Of a stretch of 64,000 nucleotides of DNA, positions 35,086 to 45,969 are shown piece after piece. Location of the stretch: assembly GCA_002007465.1 (NCBI GenBank), contig LNAC01000036.1:5894981-5958980 (forward strand), in the 5' to 3' direction. The DNA is from Ailurus styani (lineage: Eukaryota; Chordata; Mammalia; Carnivora; Ailuridae). The first letter of the stretch is position 1. The number at the start of each line of letters is the position of its first letter. A program made the translations under genes and the position numbers. Under the pieces are notes generated by a model. That model did no database searches. It saw only the letters and a list, made by a program, of their open reading frames with translations, and was not told the DNA's origin.

Positions 35086-35229
35086 ACGGGAAAGCCTAGA
35101 CCCTCCCTGGGGCGGATAGTCTTCCCACGGAAGGACCCCCGTCCACTTCAGGAACAAATGAGCTCGCGCGAATGAGCAACTTCAGGAGGAGAAAAGGGCC
35201 CACGCCCCCTGGGTCTTCTACCTCCACAC

Positions 35230-35395
35230 GCAGTGCCCTGCCTCAGTTTCCCCAGCTGCAAAACAAGAATGGGAAGAACATCCCTCGATAGCGTCATGTG
35301 GAGGCATGACAACATAACGAGTGTAGAAGGCTCAGCCCAGCGCATGGCAGGTTGTAAGGCTCCAATAAATGGTGGCTAGGCTTTGTCTTTGTCTT
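35230..35395 (+). mobile_element. MIR SINE
   Basis: 'tgcctcagtttccccagctg', 'cagcccagcgcatggcaggt' and 'ctccaataaatggtggctag' give the 3' half of MIR. Confidence 0.82.
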
Positions 35396-35539
35396 ATTAT
35401 GATTATAACGTAGAGGGTAAATTGCAGGTCCCCGGTCCTGTTTCCTTAAGACCATCTCTGTGCGTGCATCGTGCCTGTCCTTGGAGGAAAAATCCCTGGG
35501 AAAATTCTGCCTCGCTTTGTTTTGAGAAGCCAAACTAGT

Positions 35540-36110
35540 CCCTTCTTTCTTTTGCCATCATTTGTAGAAAGTTCTTAACATTCAAACCAGATCCCATTTA
35601 ACCTTTTGTCCAACATAGCTTTACCTACTTCAAACCCTTCGGCTCTCCGAGGCCTGGCTTCCTTCAGGCTCAGGCTGTAAATGTTTGACTTTGATTTGAG
35701 ATACATGACAATAAATTAGGGGACATTTATCAAAGCTGCTTTTTGCATAAATTACTGCATTATACAAATACACTTAGCAGGATCCTGCTTCTTTGATGTT
35801 GGGAGCAAAGATTTATGTGCGATGGAGTTTTTATTTATCTGCCCTGTTCACCCCTACAAGAGCTGGACATAGTCCTCAATTAGTTCCATACTTCTCGAAA
35901 TGACATGTATCTCTCGCAACGTGAGTGGAGGGAACAAAGACGTTGGAGCCCCATCCCAGTGGCCTTTTTAAAGAGAGCAGCAGCCTTATCTGATCCAGAG
36001 TGTCTCTGAATTCCTTCTCCTGAGAGCAGAGCGAGCGGTGTCAAAATCTGTTATTCTGGAACCTTCCCCCGTCATTAAAGAAACAAAGGGAATAAAGGAA
36101 AGTTCTTTCT
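35540..36110. promoter_or_regulatory. Candidate conserved non-coding element block
   Basis: No repeat is recognised. 'gacaataaattaggggac', 'tttttgcataaattactgca' and 'ctcaattagttcc' lie among otherwise unique text. The call is compositional. Confidence 0.4.
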
Positions 36111-36744
36111 CTTCTTGGTGGTTGTTTTCGATTTTGATTTTATTAAAAGAGAGCTATGGGAAACACAAATACCCCCCCCCAATTTGGATCAATAAAGGGC
36201 CACGTGCATCTCCCTTGTCGTGGGTTTCTGGATTTCTGAATTTAGTTCAACTGAGTGATTTCCATAGGGGTAAAGATCCCTGTGACCTGGTGGGAAGGGG
36301 CCAAGAATTTTAAATTTCACCGGCCATTAAAAACACTCGTGCATTCACTGAGGGGGACCACCCTCCATTGCCACGTTCTCCTTGTCGAAGGAAAATGGTC
36401 CCCGTTCTTTCACGAAAGAGGATGCTGTCGTCAGGTCACAAGTTCACAGCACGGAGATGAGGTTCGAGTCCTGGCTCTGGGGAGTAGCAGCCTGGACAGA
36501 GCCAGACAGCAGCCCCTTGCGAGTGGCTGCAGCCCCTTTTCAGACAGGGGTCGCAAGGGCTGCTCCTAGTCCAGTTCTAGAATGTTGTACAGGTGACCCT
36601 GTGTCCTGCTCTGAGCGCGGGAAAGGTGGGAGAGAGAGCTGGGGCAGGAAAGCCATGCAAGTGGCCCCGTCCAGGCAGGAGGAAGGCTCCCAGGATCTTC
36701 GCTACCGTGGGTAGAGGAGACATGGCTGCCAGTGGTGGCAGTGG
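36111..36744. other. Unassigned sequence left of the gap
   Basis: No gene is supported. Near 36455-36480 'gatgaggttcgagtcctggc' may be a MIR relic. Frames that continue into the N run are artefacts. Confidence 0.35.
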
Positions 36745-37050
36745 NNNNNNNNNNNNNNNNNNNNNNNNNNNNNNNNNNNNNNNNNNNNNNNNNNNNNNNN
36801 NNNNNNNNNNNNNNNNNNNNNNNNNNNNNNNNNNNNNNNNNNNNNNNNNNNNNNNNNNNNNNNNNNNNNNNNNNNNNNNNNNNNNNNNNNNNNNNNNNNN
36901 NNNNNNNNNNNNNNNNNNNNNNNNNNNNNNNNNNNNNNNNNNNNNNNNNNNNNNNNNNNNNNNNNNNNNNNNNNNNNNNNNNNNNNNNNNNNNNNNNNNN
37001 NNNNNNNNNNNNNNNNNNNNNNNNNNNNNNNNNNNNNNNNNNNNNNNNNN
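36745..37050. other. Assembly gap (306 N)
   Basis: Unknown bases. The left edge is 'gtggtggcagtgg' and the right edge a G-run, so a GC-rich simple repeat is the likely cause of the failure. Frames spanning it are meaningless. Confidence 1.
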
Positions 37051-37079
37051 GGGGGGTGGGGGGGGCGAGGGAGGGGGGT
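37051..37079 (+). repeat. G-rich tract at gap edge
   Basis: Several runs of four or more G within 29 bases could form a quadruplex on the plus strand. The tract presumably continues into the gap. Confidence 0.8.
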
Positions 37080-37429
37080 TGCACGAGCTACCAGCAATGG
37101 GAGCCGCCATGTTTATGGCAGAGACAGACCCCAGTGAAAGACAACCTGGAAATCAGGGGGAGGCAGCTTTTCCACGCAGCGGTGGAAAGTACACCTCCAC
37201 CCTTCCCTCGGTGCCCCAGGGAACATATCCCCAACTCCCTGTTTACACCTCACAACCTCACCTTCATTCTTAGGGCCATTCATGGCCACTCAAGGTCCCT
37301 GAAGCTCTGCTAAAGGAAGACAAAGTAAGAAAAAAAGCACAACTCAAGGAAGGATTTGGCTGATGAAGATGAGGGATAATGGCCCTTCCACTGAGCAAAT
37401 AGTAGAAGACAGGAGGCAGAAATATTTAG
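37080..37429. other. Unassigned sequence right of the gap
   Basis: No gene or repeat family is recognised. Confidence 0.4.
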
Positions 37430-37640
37430 GTATAATAATGATAGTATAGCAATGTTTGCATTTGTCAAACACCTGTTCTGGCCAAGTGCTAACGTCCTGT
37501 GTCATCTAACCCTTTCCACGGACCTGAGCCCCATGTCGCTGATGAGCAAAAATAAGCTCAGAGTGACCATAGAGCTTTTCCTAGGTCACCCAGCTCATAC
37601 ACTCAGAGCCAGACCATGAACCCAGTCTGACTTGCTGAGA
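37430..37640 (-). mobile_element. MIR SINE, reverse
   Basis: 'caaacacctgttctggccaa', 'cttttcctaggtcacccagc' and 'cagagccagaccatgaaccc' follow reverse MIR. Confidence 0.8.
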
Positions 37641-38269
37641 ATGCCTGCTGCCTGAAAGCCAGCTGGGCTAGAGAGGGAGTGTGATGTGAGCAATGCATTA
37701 CCACCAGCAAATGTCTCTTACTAGACACCTGCAGGCAACTGAGCACAGAGGGCACCCACACATCTCTGCAGGGTCACAGCCCTTAGGAAGAAAGATGGCA
37801 GCCAAGGGGAGCGGTGGGGTTTCCATTCAGGTAGGTCTTGAACACCAACCACGTTAAAGAGTCTATGAAAGTTTATGAGTGTCAGAGTGAGAGAGCATCA
37901 GGAGTCTAAGACCTTTACTCCCTACCCATCTGCAGGTGCACTCCCTGCAAAGATTTCTGCTGATGCAGTGCCCACGTGCTGACCAGACGGGGACAGAGAC
38001 CCAGCAAGGCCCTTGCCATGTGGCCAGGAATCTCCCCAACCTTGGTTATTCCCCTCTGGCCAGTGGCTCCACACCACAAACCTTCCACATAGAGGGTGTT
38101 CAGCTCAAGGTCACAGCTAAAACTTCCAGACACTGGCCAGAAATAACCCCCCATCCCAGTACACAACATGATTGGTGACAGAGGTGGAGGCCAGAGGGTC
38201 CATGACACCTTCTTTTCCATTCTGATGGAGAGGAGGAAAGACCCTGGGCTCTTCAGAATCCTACCCTTC
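37641..38269. other. Unassigned sequence
   Basis: No repeat is recognised. A 127-residue minus-strand frame (37915-38298) runs into the MIR to its right and shows no domain. Confidence 0.4.
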
Positions 38270-38450
38270 CCCACAGTAACTATCTGACCTTGGGCCATTT
38301 ACCTGTCTTTCCCTCACACTCCTTTCCACACCTAGAGATGTCGGACTATGTGATGATTTTACAGGGCTCTCGTAAAATTAAAAAGGCTCATGGAACGTAG
38401 GGAGTCTAGCACAGTGCCTGACACACAGTAGATGCTCAAGTGAAGCTAAC
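38270..38450 (+). mobile_element. MIR SINE
   Basis: 'ctatctgaccttgggccatt', 'cagggctctcgtaaaattaa' and 'acagtgcctgacacacagta' give MIR order. Confidence 0.8.
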
Positions 38451-38499
38451 TTAAATTCTTCCAAAGCCTATTCCAACTGGTGAGTATGGGTTTGTTTGT

Positions 38500-40870
38500 T
38501 TCTTGTTTACAATGATGAATTTTTAAATAAATTTTAATTTTAGATTTTAAATTTAGATTTATTTAGAGTTATTCTGAAGATAGTATGGAGTTCCCGTATA
38601 CTCCACACCCACTTCCCCTCTTTGCTAATATCTTAACATCATTATGGTTCATTTGTCATGATGAACAAATATTGCTACATTATTATTAGCTAGAGTCCAC
38701 ACTTGATTCAGACGTTCTCACTTTTCCCTTAATGTCCTACTTCTGTTCCAGAATCCCATCCACTACCACATCACATTTAACAGTGATGTCTCCTTAGGCT
38801 CTTCTTGGCTGCAGCAGATGTCAGAATTTATTTTTGAAGACATTGTGTTGAGCAATACTGATCAGGGATTTGTTGATGTTGACCTTGACCCCCTGGCCTG
38901 AGGTAGGGTTTGTCAGGTGTCTCCACTGTCAAGCTGTTCTTTCTTGGTTCCTTTGCCATACCGTCCTCTTTGGAAGAAAGTTACTATGTGCAGCCACACT
39001 GAAGGAATAGGAACTTATGCTCCCCCTCCTTGAAGACTGAGCTTCTACAGAAATTATTTTGAATTCTGCTCTGGCCATTGGAAATTCTCTCAGTTGGATC
39101 CCGTATCCCTCTGGCACAGTCCTATCATTATGGGTTTGGTTTTTCTGGTTCTGCTTTTGTTTTTGTTTTCAGCACTTTCTTGCTTTCTGGAACTACAATG
39201 GCTCCGGGCTCATCATGCACATTCCATGCGCCAGTCCTAGCGTCCTAGAACCGGCCATTTCTCCCAGCCTTGGCTCCTTTTATTGGAGAATAATATTAGA
39301 AACCAAGATCTGGACACTAGCTATGGACAGTTACAAGTGGGGCATGTCTCTGCCCTCCCAGCTGGCAAAGCCAAGAGGCATACGTGTGGAATACTAACCC
39401 TTGCATACACATATATGCATTAAGACATCTACATGGAACTATATGCATCTCTATTAACCTGCACGTGAGTTCACTCCGATGTTTCCAACCCTCACCCATT
39501 ACCCTATGACTTACTCTAGCCCCCTTTCCTTGCTTATCCGTAACACATTCCAAGTGTGGAAAACCTGACTCCTGCTACCTACCATCCATACAGTTCATCG
39601 TTCAGTTCCAGTATATGTGTGTAGCGGTTTCAGAATTGCTAACCCAGGCCTCTGCAGGACACAATCGTATCAGTTAGAGTACAACGCATATGGAAGCTTC
39701 CACGGCTGGTGGTCTTACCATTCTAATTACCAAAGTTGCTTAGGTCAGCACCTTATTCCCCCAATCCTTTTTTTTAAAAAAAAGATTTTATTTTATTTAT
39801 TTGAGAGAGAGATTGTACTGAGGGAGAGGGAGGGAGAGAAGCAGACTCCCCACTGAACAGGGAGCCTGACGCAGGACTCAATCCCAGGACCCTGAGATCA
39901 TGACCTGAGCCAAAGGCAGTTGCTTAACCAACTGAGTCACCCAGGCACCCTCCCCCAACCCTTTCAATGGGATCATTTCATACATCTGTAATAGTCATAA
40001 TACTTGTAAATATACTTGTAATATTCTTGTGTCGTCCGTCTTGGGAGTCCCCCAAACTCCTAAAGTTCTGCAGGTTTTGACAAATGCATAATATCTCATG
40101 CTCACCATCACAGTAGCAAACAAAATAGTCTCACTGACCTAAAAGACCATCGGTGCCCCTCTGTTTGACCCTCCTGGCTTCCCCTCCCTCCGCCTTGAAC
40201 CCCTGACAACCACTGATCTACAGCTTTGCCTTCTCCAGAATGTCATATTATTGGAATCAGATAGTACGTAGCTTTTTCAGACTGGCTTCTATACTCAACA
40301 ATACATTTAAGGTTCATCCATATCTTTCCATGCCTTGATAGCCCATTTCTTTTCACCGCTGAATAATATTCCCTTGTCTGGATGGACCACGGTGTGTTTA
40401 TCCATTCACCTATTGAAGGGCATCTTGGTGGCTTCCAGAGAACAAAGCTGCCAGAAACAGGGCTAGAGGCGTCCATGTAGATGTGCTTTCAGGTCGGTTG
40501 GGTAAATACCCAGGGGTTCGACAGATGCATTGTATGCTGAAGGCACATTTCTGTTTTGTAAGAAACTACCCGTCTTCTAAAGCGGCTATATCATTTTGCA
40601 TTCCCGACAGCAAAGAACGAGAGTTCCTGTTGTTGCTCCTCCATCCACCTGTTGGTATCATCAGGTTCTTAGCTTTTCATTCATCTAAGTAGCATGGTAT
40701 CTCGTTGCTGCTGTAATTTGCAATTCCTTAATAATAAATGATGTGGAACATCTGTTCTGATACTCATTTGCCATTTGTATATCTTTTGGTGAAGATTTGT
40801 TCAAATCTTTTGCTCATGCTTAAAAAGGGCGATTTATGTTTTCTGATTATTGAATTTTCAGAGTTTTTTT
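38500..40870 (-). mobile_element. Long L1M copy, antisense (ORF2 end and 3' UTR)
   Basis: Antisense L1 3' UTR text ('ccagaatcccatccactacc', 'ctccactgtcaagctgttct') is followed by antisense ORF2 text ('tccatatctttccatgcctt', 'gctgaataatattcccttgt', 'tttatccattcacctattga', 'tttgcattcccgacagcaaa'). It is about 2.2 kb after removing the SINE at 39771-39950, the largest single LINE copy in the window. Stops and indels have destroyed the frame. Confidence 0.85.
39757..39964 (-). mobile_element. Carnivore SINE (SINEC), reverse, inside the L1
   Basis: It ends 'actgagtcacccaggcaccc'. The near-perfect target duplication 'tcccccaatccttt' / 'tcccccaaccctttc' is at 39757-39770 and 39951-39964. Confidence 0.95.
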
Positions 40871-40908
40871 GTATTTTTATATAGATATTTATATATATAA
40901 AGGCATAT

Positions 40909-40910
40909 AT

Positions 40911-40953
<43 letters not shown>

Positions 40954-40956
40954 TTT
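40909..40956. repeat. (TTTA)n microsatellite
   Basis: About twelve uninterrupted TTTA units sit just past the L1 end, preceded by AT dinucleotides. It resembles a SINEC tail without a SINE body and is probably polymorphic. Confidence 0.95.
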
Positions 40957-41594
40957 CGTGTGTCTTTGGCATACGTTCTGGGCCAGTTCTATCCATGTTG
41001 TCCCTGCCTCCCTGCACCTGTATCATCCTGAGCTCAAAACACACGGAATGTTCCATCATCCCCACCACACACACGTGGGCTCAAAGCAGTAGGAAAACTG
41101 TGACCCGCACACACTTCGCCACCTCTGTAGGAGCCATGGCTGGCTCTGAAGGAGCTCAGCCAGGCTGAGCCCACCCTGCTCTTGATGACCTTGGGTCCCC
41201 CAGTGAACTCTGCACGCCCCTTATAAGATCATGTGTTTGGGGAATCTCCCCTTTCCCCACTCCAGAGCTGACTCAGCAACAATTTCAGAGCAACCCATCC
41301 AAAGACTAACGTCTTAAGCTGCAAGGATCCTTGAGGAGCATTTGGTTCATTTTATAGATGAATAAATGAGATTCAGATCATGGGCGTCACTGAGTATTCC
41401 ACCAGGAAAGAGTAAACAGAGTTTGATATATTTTGGATTAAACACAGTTAAACTCCTTAATTCCTTGTTGCTCAAAATGCAACAGTATCGGCATTACAAG
41501 GGCTCACATCAGAAACGCAGAAACTCAGTACCTAGGTCTTCACGGGACCTTCTCAGCTGATGTAAACGTTCATTACAGTTTAGGAACGCTGCCT
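40957..41594. other. Unassigned sequence
   Basis: A possible MIR relic lies at 41335-41385 ('attttatagatgaataaatg'). Nothing else is recognised. Confidence 0.35.
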
Positions 41595-41725
41595 TCATTC
41601 TGTAATTTATGAGATCAGGACTGAGCAGCTACTACATGGCAGGTACTGTGGGAAGCGCTGAGGATTCGTCGCAAAACAGAGAGCACCTGCTCTCAAGGAG
41701 TTAGTCTTGAGTGGACGTCACGCCA
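41595..41725 (-). mobile_element. L2 3' end, reverse
   Basis: 'gcagctactacatggcaggt', 'actgtgggaagcgctgagga' and 'cacctgctctcaaggagtta' are the reverse L2 3' terminus. Confidence 0.7.
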
Positions 41726-42299
41726 TCGAATCGCTGCACGAGGAATTAGCTGGTGAACGGCAATTGTGACTTACACCATAAAGACCCTACTTGAGGATCG
41801 GAGCTGGGGTGAATCCAACACAGACGATATGTCTGTGTGTGTGGCGGATCACAGGAAGAGGATGGCGCTGACAAGGACCCCCAAACCTTTTCCAGCGAGG
41901 CGTCCTACAGAGCATTTCACGGGCTTGATGTCCTGCAAAATGCTGCCCAGGAAGTTACAGGACCAACACCAGCCCCAACGGGGTGCCACGGCGGGCGGCT
42001 CGATGCAGCTCCCCTGCTTCCCGACCAGGCTAAGCCCCTTGCCACCACCCCTGTGCCTCCCCGTCCTGGTCACCGGGAGTCCCACAGGATGACACAGGGG
42101 ACCGAGGCTCTAGGCATCAGTTTGGCTGCCAGCCAGGCTGGACACACATGCAAGTTATTTTCATGGGGCAGCAAATTCTGGAAAATATGTGGTTTAGAAG
42201 CAACATAATTATGATCCTCTAAAATTAGGCTCATAGTCTAAACAACCCCAAGTCTTCCTTCTGCAAAAAAACAAACAATCGCAGGCAGGAAGCCTGCAG
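41726..42299. other. Unassigned sequence, no supported gene
   Basis: Two overlapping plus-strand frames of 108 and 123 residues (41766-42092 and 41837-42208) occupy a slightly GC-richer patch. They have no domain, and two frames open at once argues against either being constrained. Confidence 0.4.
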
Positions 42300-43720
42300 C
42301 ATCGCATGTCGTGTAGGCCCACAGGCCTACGAGTCTCCCCGCTGAGCTAAAAAGGCAAACAGCATGCAAAAATGTAAATATTATATTATTTTTCAAATAC
42401 CACCTCTTCCATTCTCACCCCAGCTGGCTCTGTCGGTCCACCCCGGCGCCCTCTGGACACCCCGCCCCTCCACGCTCTGGCCGCGAAATACATCGATTTT
42501 TTTTTTTTTCAGGAGCCATTATCTAAACTGCTGATGTAATAAGGCCCTGGTAGATGAAATTCACTGAGTAACTCACGCTTCGTTATTTATCGTGAACCTG
42601 TGTGCATTCTCCTTGATTCCATTTTCCAGCGAAATGTAAGTGCAGCTTTCATCGTGAGCGCCTGAATTTATGGCAAACAGACCAAGTGACATTAAGAAAG
42701 CCACACAATCCCTTCATTCAGTCTTTAATAAGGAAGCCAAGGAAAAATTATCCTAGCTGGTTTGCGGGTGACAGCCCAAGAACTTTCTGGAGTCAGAAAG
42801 TTAGCACCGTGCCTCCTGTCAGCCCATTAAAAAGCAAAGCTGGCATGGCATGATATTAGAACCATGTGTGAGAAGGAATTTCTCCTCTGGTAAGACATTC
42901 CAAATACTGTCTCCGAGCCAAAGACTTTGGTGTTAGACTAATTTAAGCAGCATGTTGAAATCAGCGCTCAGGACTTTGATCATAAGGAGATCGTTTGTTA
43001 CAAATTGAACTAACCCAGTCTCTATTTCTGGCGGATCAGAACTCTGGATTTGTTGAATTAAATGCCTCATTTAGTACCGTTTGCACATGAAAAGGAATGC
43101 TGCACTCAGGAATCTGATAGTGAATTTTTCACCTAACCAACAGGTCTACTCTTTTATTACTTTTAAACCTAATCCATGCTCAGTCCACACTGTTCCTAAA
43201 TAACCCTAGGGCCGTTCGGAGTGAAGTTTTAAATCAACTCTCATGTTATTGGGGGTTGCGGGGGGCTGAGGGGCGGTGGTGGGGCAGCGGGGTTTTGCTG
43301 AGCCATCCTTGAATTCTCAAACCATGTAATAAAGAACACATTGGAACCCGGGACCAAAATAAAAGGAGGAGAAAAAACGAGAAAGAAAAATAAATGAGTC
43401 CACAGTTGTTATTTACTGTCTAAATAACCCTGTTTCTTTTCATGACAAATGTGAGCTGAAATAGCAAAATGATTTTGCAGACCTATGATTTTTGTGCCGT
43501 TGCCTGTCTGGTCCGGCAGAAACGAGAAGGGAGAGGCGAAAGGGCACCAAATAAACCATTTCCACATATGGCTGCACTTTCTTTTCATTTTTGAAGTTAT
43601 AATATCTTTAACTGTAGATAATGATATTATAAACTGTCATTTAGTGCATTTTAAGTATATTACATACATGAAACAAAGGTCTAGAAGGAGCCGCAGCTGA
43701 AGGCTTAACAAAAACATTGT
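42300..43720. promoter_or_regulatory. Large candidate conserved non-coding block
   Basis: 1.4 kb with no recognised transposon in the centre of the second SINE-free interval. It holds a 7-base-stem hairpin at 42313-42330, 'gctgatgtaataaggccctg', 'cttcgttatttatcgtgaac', 'tttatggcaaacagaccaag' and 'tcagtctttaataaggaag'. G-rich quadruplex-like sequence is at 43251-43294. The texture is that of developmental enhancer clusters; no coding frame is supported. Confidence 0.5.
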
Positions 43721-43789
43721 GCCTCCCATCCATCCACCGGGCAGGAGGTCGGGATGGGGTTTGCTAACAACGTGGTCGCGCGGATTGTC

Positions 43790-44040
43790 ACAAACCCAGC
43801 CTGACGTCGGACTCCCGGGCGTAAATTGTGATCCCGGCCAAGGCTGGGCAATGATGATTTAATAGTAATTAACTGTTAATTATTAACACTCAGGGGTCAA
43901 CAAGCTACTCCGCGGTCCGGTTTTCCTTTTACATTATTTGGTTCATCTATAACTTGGTTTCCCATAATTTACCTCCTGTTGGTCGGAGGCGGTGGTGCGG
44001 GCGTTAGAGAACCATCTCCGGTTCAGCTATTAAAACAGGG
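43790..44040. promoter_or_regulatory. Candidate enhancer with perfect HNF1 site
   Basis: CpG-bearing unique sequence ('cctgacgtcggactcccggg') is followed by an AT-rich core around 43850-43890 with consecutive TAATTA-like words and the HNF1 palindrome. There is no repeat until the GAA tract. Confidence 0.5.
43875..43887. promoter_or_regulatory. HNF1A/HNF1B consensus palindrome
   Basis: The 13 bases 'GTTAATTATTAAC' match the published HNF1 consensus GTTAATNATTAAC at every position. HNF1 dimers act in liver, kidney, pancreas and gut. Occupancy is unknown. Confidence 0.6.
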
Positions 44041-44060
44041 ACCTGACCTGTCCTCAACTA

Positions 44061-44156
44061 GAGAAAGAAAAGAAGAAGAAGAAGAAGAAAGAAGAAGAAG
44101 AAGAAGAAGAAGAAGAAGAAGAAGAAGAATTAGAAGAAGAAGAAAGGAAAAGAAAC
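44061..44156 (+). repeat. (GAA)n trinucleotide repeat
   Basis: About 85 bases of mainly GAA units, interrupted near 44129-44132 by a 'ttag', with a few GAAA variants. Such polypurine mirror tracts can form triplex DNA. The KEEE/RRRR-rich peptide it encodes is an artefact. Confidence 0.95.
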
Positions 44157-44209
44157 AGCACCTATATTTAAGGAAAACAGTTCTTTCCTAAGCCCTGTGT
44201 GCGGTTAAT

Positions 44210-44660
44210 TCCTAAACACTCACCTGCAGGCTTAAAAATCCTCTTGAATGAGGATAGCCTTCATTTAAAAGGAAAGTAATTGGTCAATTAATTATTTTCT
44301 TTTAAAGTCACTGCTATTCTGTGCCAGAAAAATCAACAGATGATTTCTTAGTTTTATCGGCATGAAGATGAGGTTGATTTCCACACCCCCCCTCTCGCTT
44401 TGGAGACAGAAACTGGTTACGAAACAGATAACGATAATAAATGTTTTATTGGTGAAAAAGGAAAGATCAAATCTTTAATGAAATCAGGATGGGCTTGGAG
44501 ATGAACTCCGTCTGAACTCCCCACGATTCATGGAACTTCAATTAAAACAATTTCAGAAGGGCAGCTGACAGCAAGGCGCTTGAAAGTATAATTAAAATTG
44601 AGCAACGTTTTAGCACCAGGTTTTGGAGCCAGATCCTAAAAATGTGCGTTAGCCCGGCAG
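44210..44660. promoter_or_regulatory. Candidate conserved non-coding element block
   Basis: No repeat is recognised. 'tggtcaattaattattttc', 'acgataataaatgttttatt', 'ttcaattaaaacaatttc' and 'gtataattaaaattgagc' are dense homeodomain-type cores. Confidence 0.45.
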
Positions 44661-44909
44661 AGGAGGGCAGGAGGGGTGAGGGGGTCCGTGAGGAGGGGGA
44701 GGGTTCTAGGCATCACAGGTAAGAAATCGCGCAGATGCCCAAATTCCAGGCATCAGCTAACAACGTCTGATTTTTCAACCCACTGTTTTCACCTCTGTCG
44801 GTGCAGTGGGTGAAAGCTGGCTTCTTGGGCTGGAGACTGGTGTTTTCCACCTGCGAACAGCCTTTGCTCAAGTCACACACAAGGGCACCGGTTAGACCAC
44901 GAAGGGCAC

Positions 44910-45165
44910 ACCATGTTGTAGTTAAAAGCATGAGGGCTGGAGCCGGAGTGCCTGGGTTCAAATCTCGCTTCTCCGTGTACGTGCTGTGTAACCTTGGGCC
45001 ACTTAACGAACCTTTCCAAGCCTCATTTTCCCAGCTGTGAAATGGGACGCCGACAGCAGGGAGCTCTCATTCCCATTTCGAGCCTTTCCCAGGACATTCC
45101 ATGTCAAGCACTTAACGCCCTGCCCGGCACCTAGTTAGCACCCAATAACTGTGAGCAAATATTGT
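44910..45165 (+). mobile_element. MIR SINE, near full length
   Basis: 'gttgtagttaaaagcatgag', 'tgcctgggttcaaatctcgc', 'gtaaccttgggccacttaac', 'ttttcccagctgtgaaatgg' and 'gcacctagttagcacccaat' cover the element from head to tail. This is the best preserved MIR in the window. Confidence 0.92.
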
Positions 45166-45360
45166 TGTTTATTGGGGCTGAAGATTAGGAAAGTTAGCTC
45201 CAGAAGTGCAGCCTCTCCTTTGAAGAGGCAAAGCCTTCAACCAGATGTGGCCCCAGCAAGGTGCAGACAAAACGAAGAGCCGCGTGGGGAGATGGGAGGT
45301 GTGGGGGACCTTTGCACAGAGCACTGTGACTCCAGGAACGAGAGCTGGGACTCACCGCTT

Positions 45361-45439
45361 AAGGAGGAAAGAGGAGTGGGAAGAAGGAAGGAGGGGAGGA
45401 AGGAGGGTGAGGGAGCGGAGGGCAGGAGGGAGAAGGAGG
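45361..45439 (+). repeat. Polypurine GGA/GGAA tract
   Basis: 79 bases almost entirely of G and A with many GGG runs, so quadruplex and triplex formation are possible. Highly skewed frames across it are artefacts. Confidence 0.85.
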
Positions 45440-45969
45440 TCTGGAGCTTTGGTTCATGACACTTTCTGGCCCCAGCTTGGCTTCATCGCCTTAGATCCCG
45501 TGAGAGGAAGGCTCCCTGCAACAAGTCTGTCTCTGATTTCTCTTTCTTGGCCCCCAGAAGAGCTCTCTCTACCACTCTGAGCCGCCACACTAAATGTCAC
45601 GGAGGAGTTTTCCATAGCACGGCCAAGGACAAGCCATGGTCACAGACACCCCGCTCCAGGGCACAGTGGGAGCAGGGTTTGCACCTGGCACCCCCAGGAT
45701 GCCCGTGAATCCCCTAGAACAGATCCATACCCATTAACTGGCCAAACCAGTAGCCTTTCTCTGTGCCCGGGCTCCGATCTCACGGATCCAGACAGCGATG
45801 CTCGGGACCCCACTGGCCTCCTGAGAGGGCATCTCTCCATCCCGCTCCCTGCATCTGAGTCTGGGGGCTGACTCAGCAGTTTCCTGAAGTTTTATGGCCC
45901 CTGGTGGTAGGAGCTCCACACTGGGGAACGAGCTCATGATTTTTAAGTTGTCAACTTTCTAATGGTGTA
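45440..45969. other. Unassigned sequence
   Basis: No gene or repeat family is recognised. Confidence 0.4.

Noticed and set aside
36566..37313. Several long frames (up to 226 residues) on both strands across 36.6-37.3 kb
   Set aside because: They consist mostly of unknown residues from the N run; the frame through the gap is arbitrary.
40909..40956. (TTTA)n array as a SINE tail
   Set aside because: No SINE body lies on either side; it is treated as a plain microsatellite near the L1 end.
43979..44191. Frame rich in Glu and Arg
   Set aside because: Translation of the GAA trinucleotide repeat.
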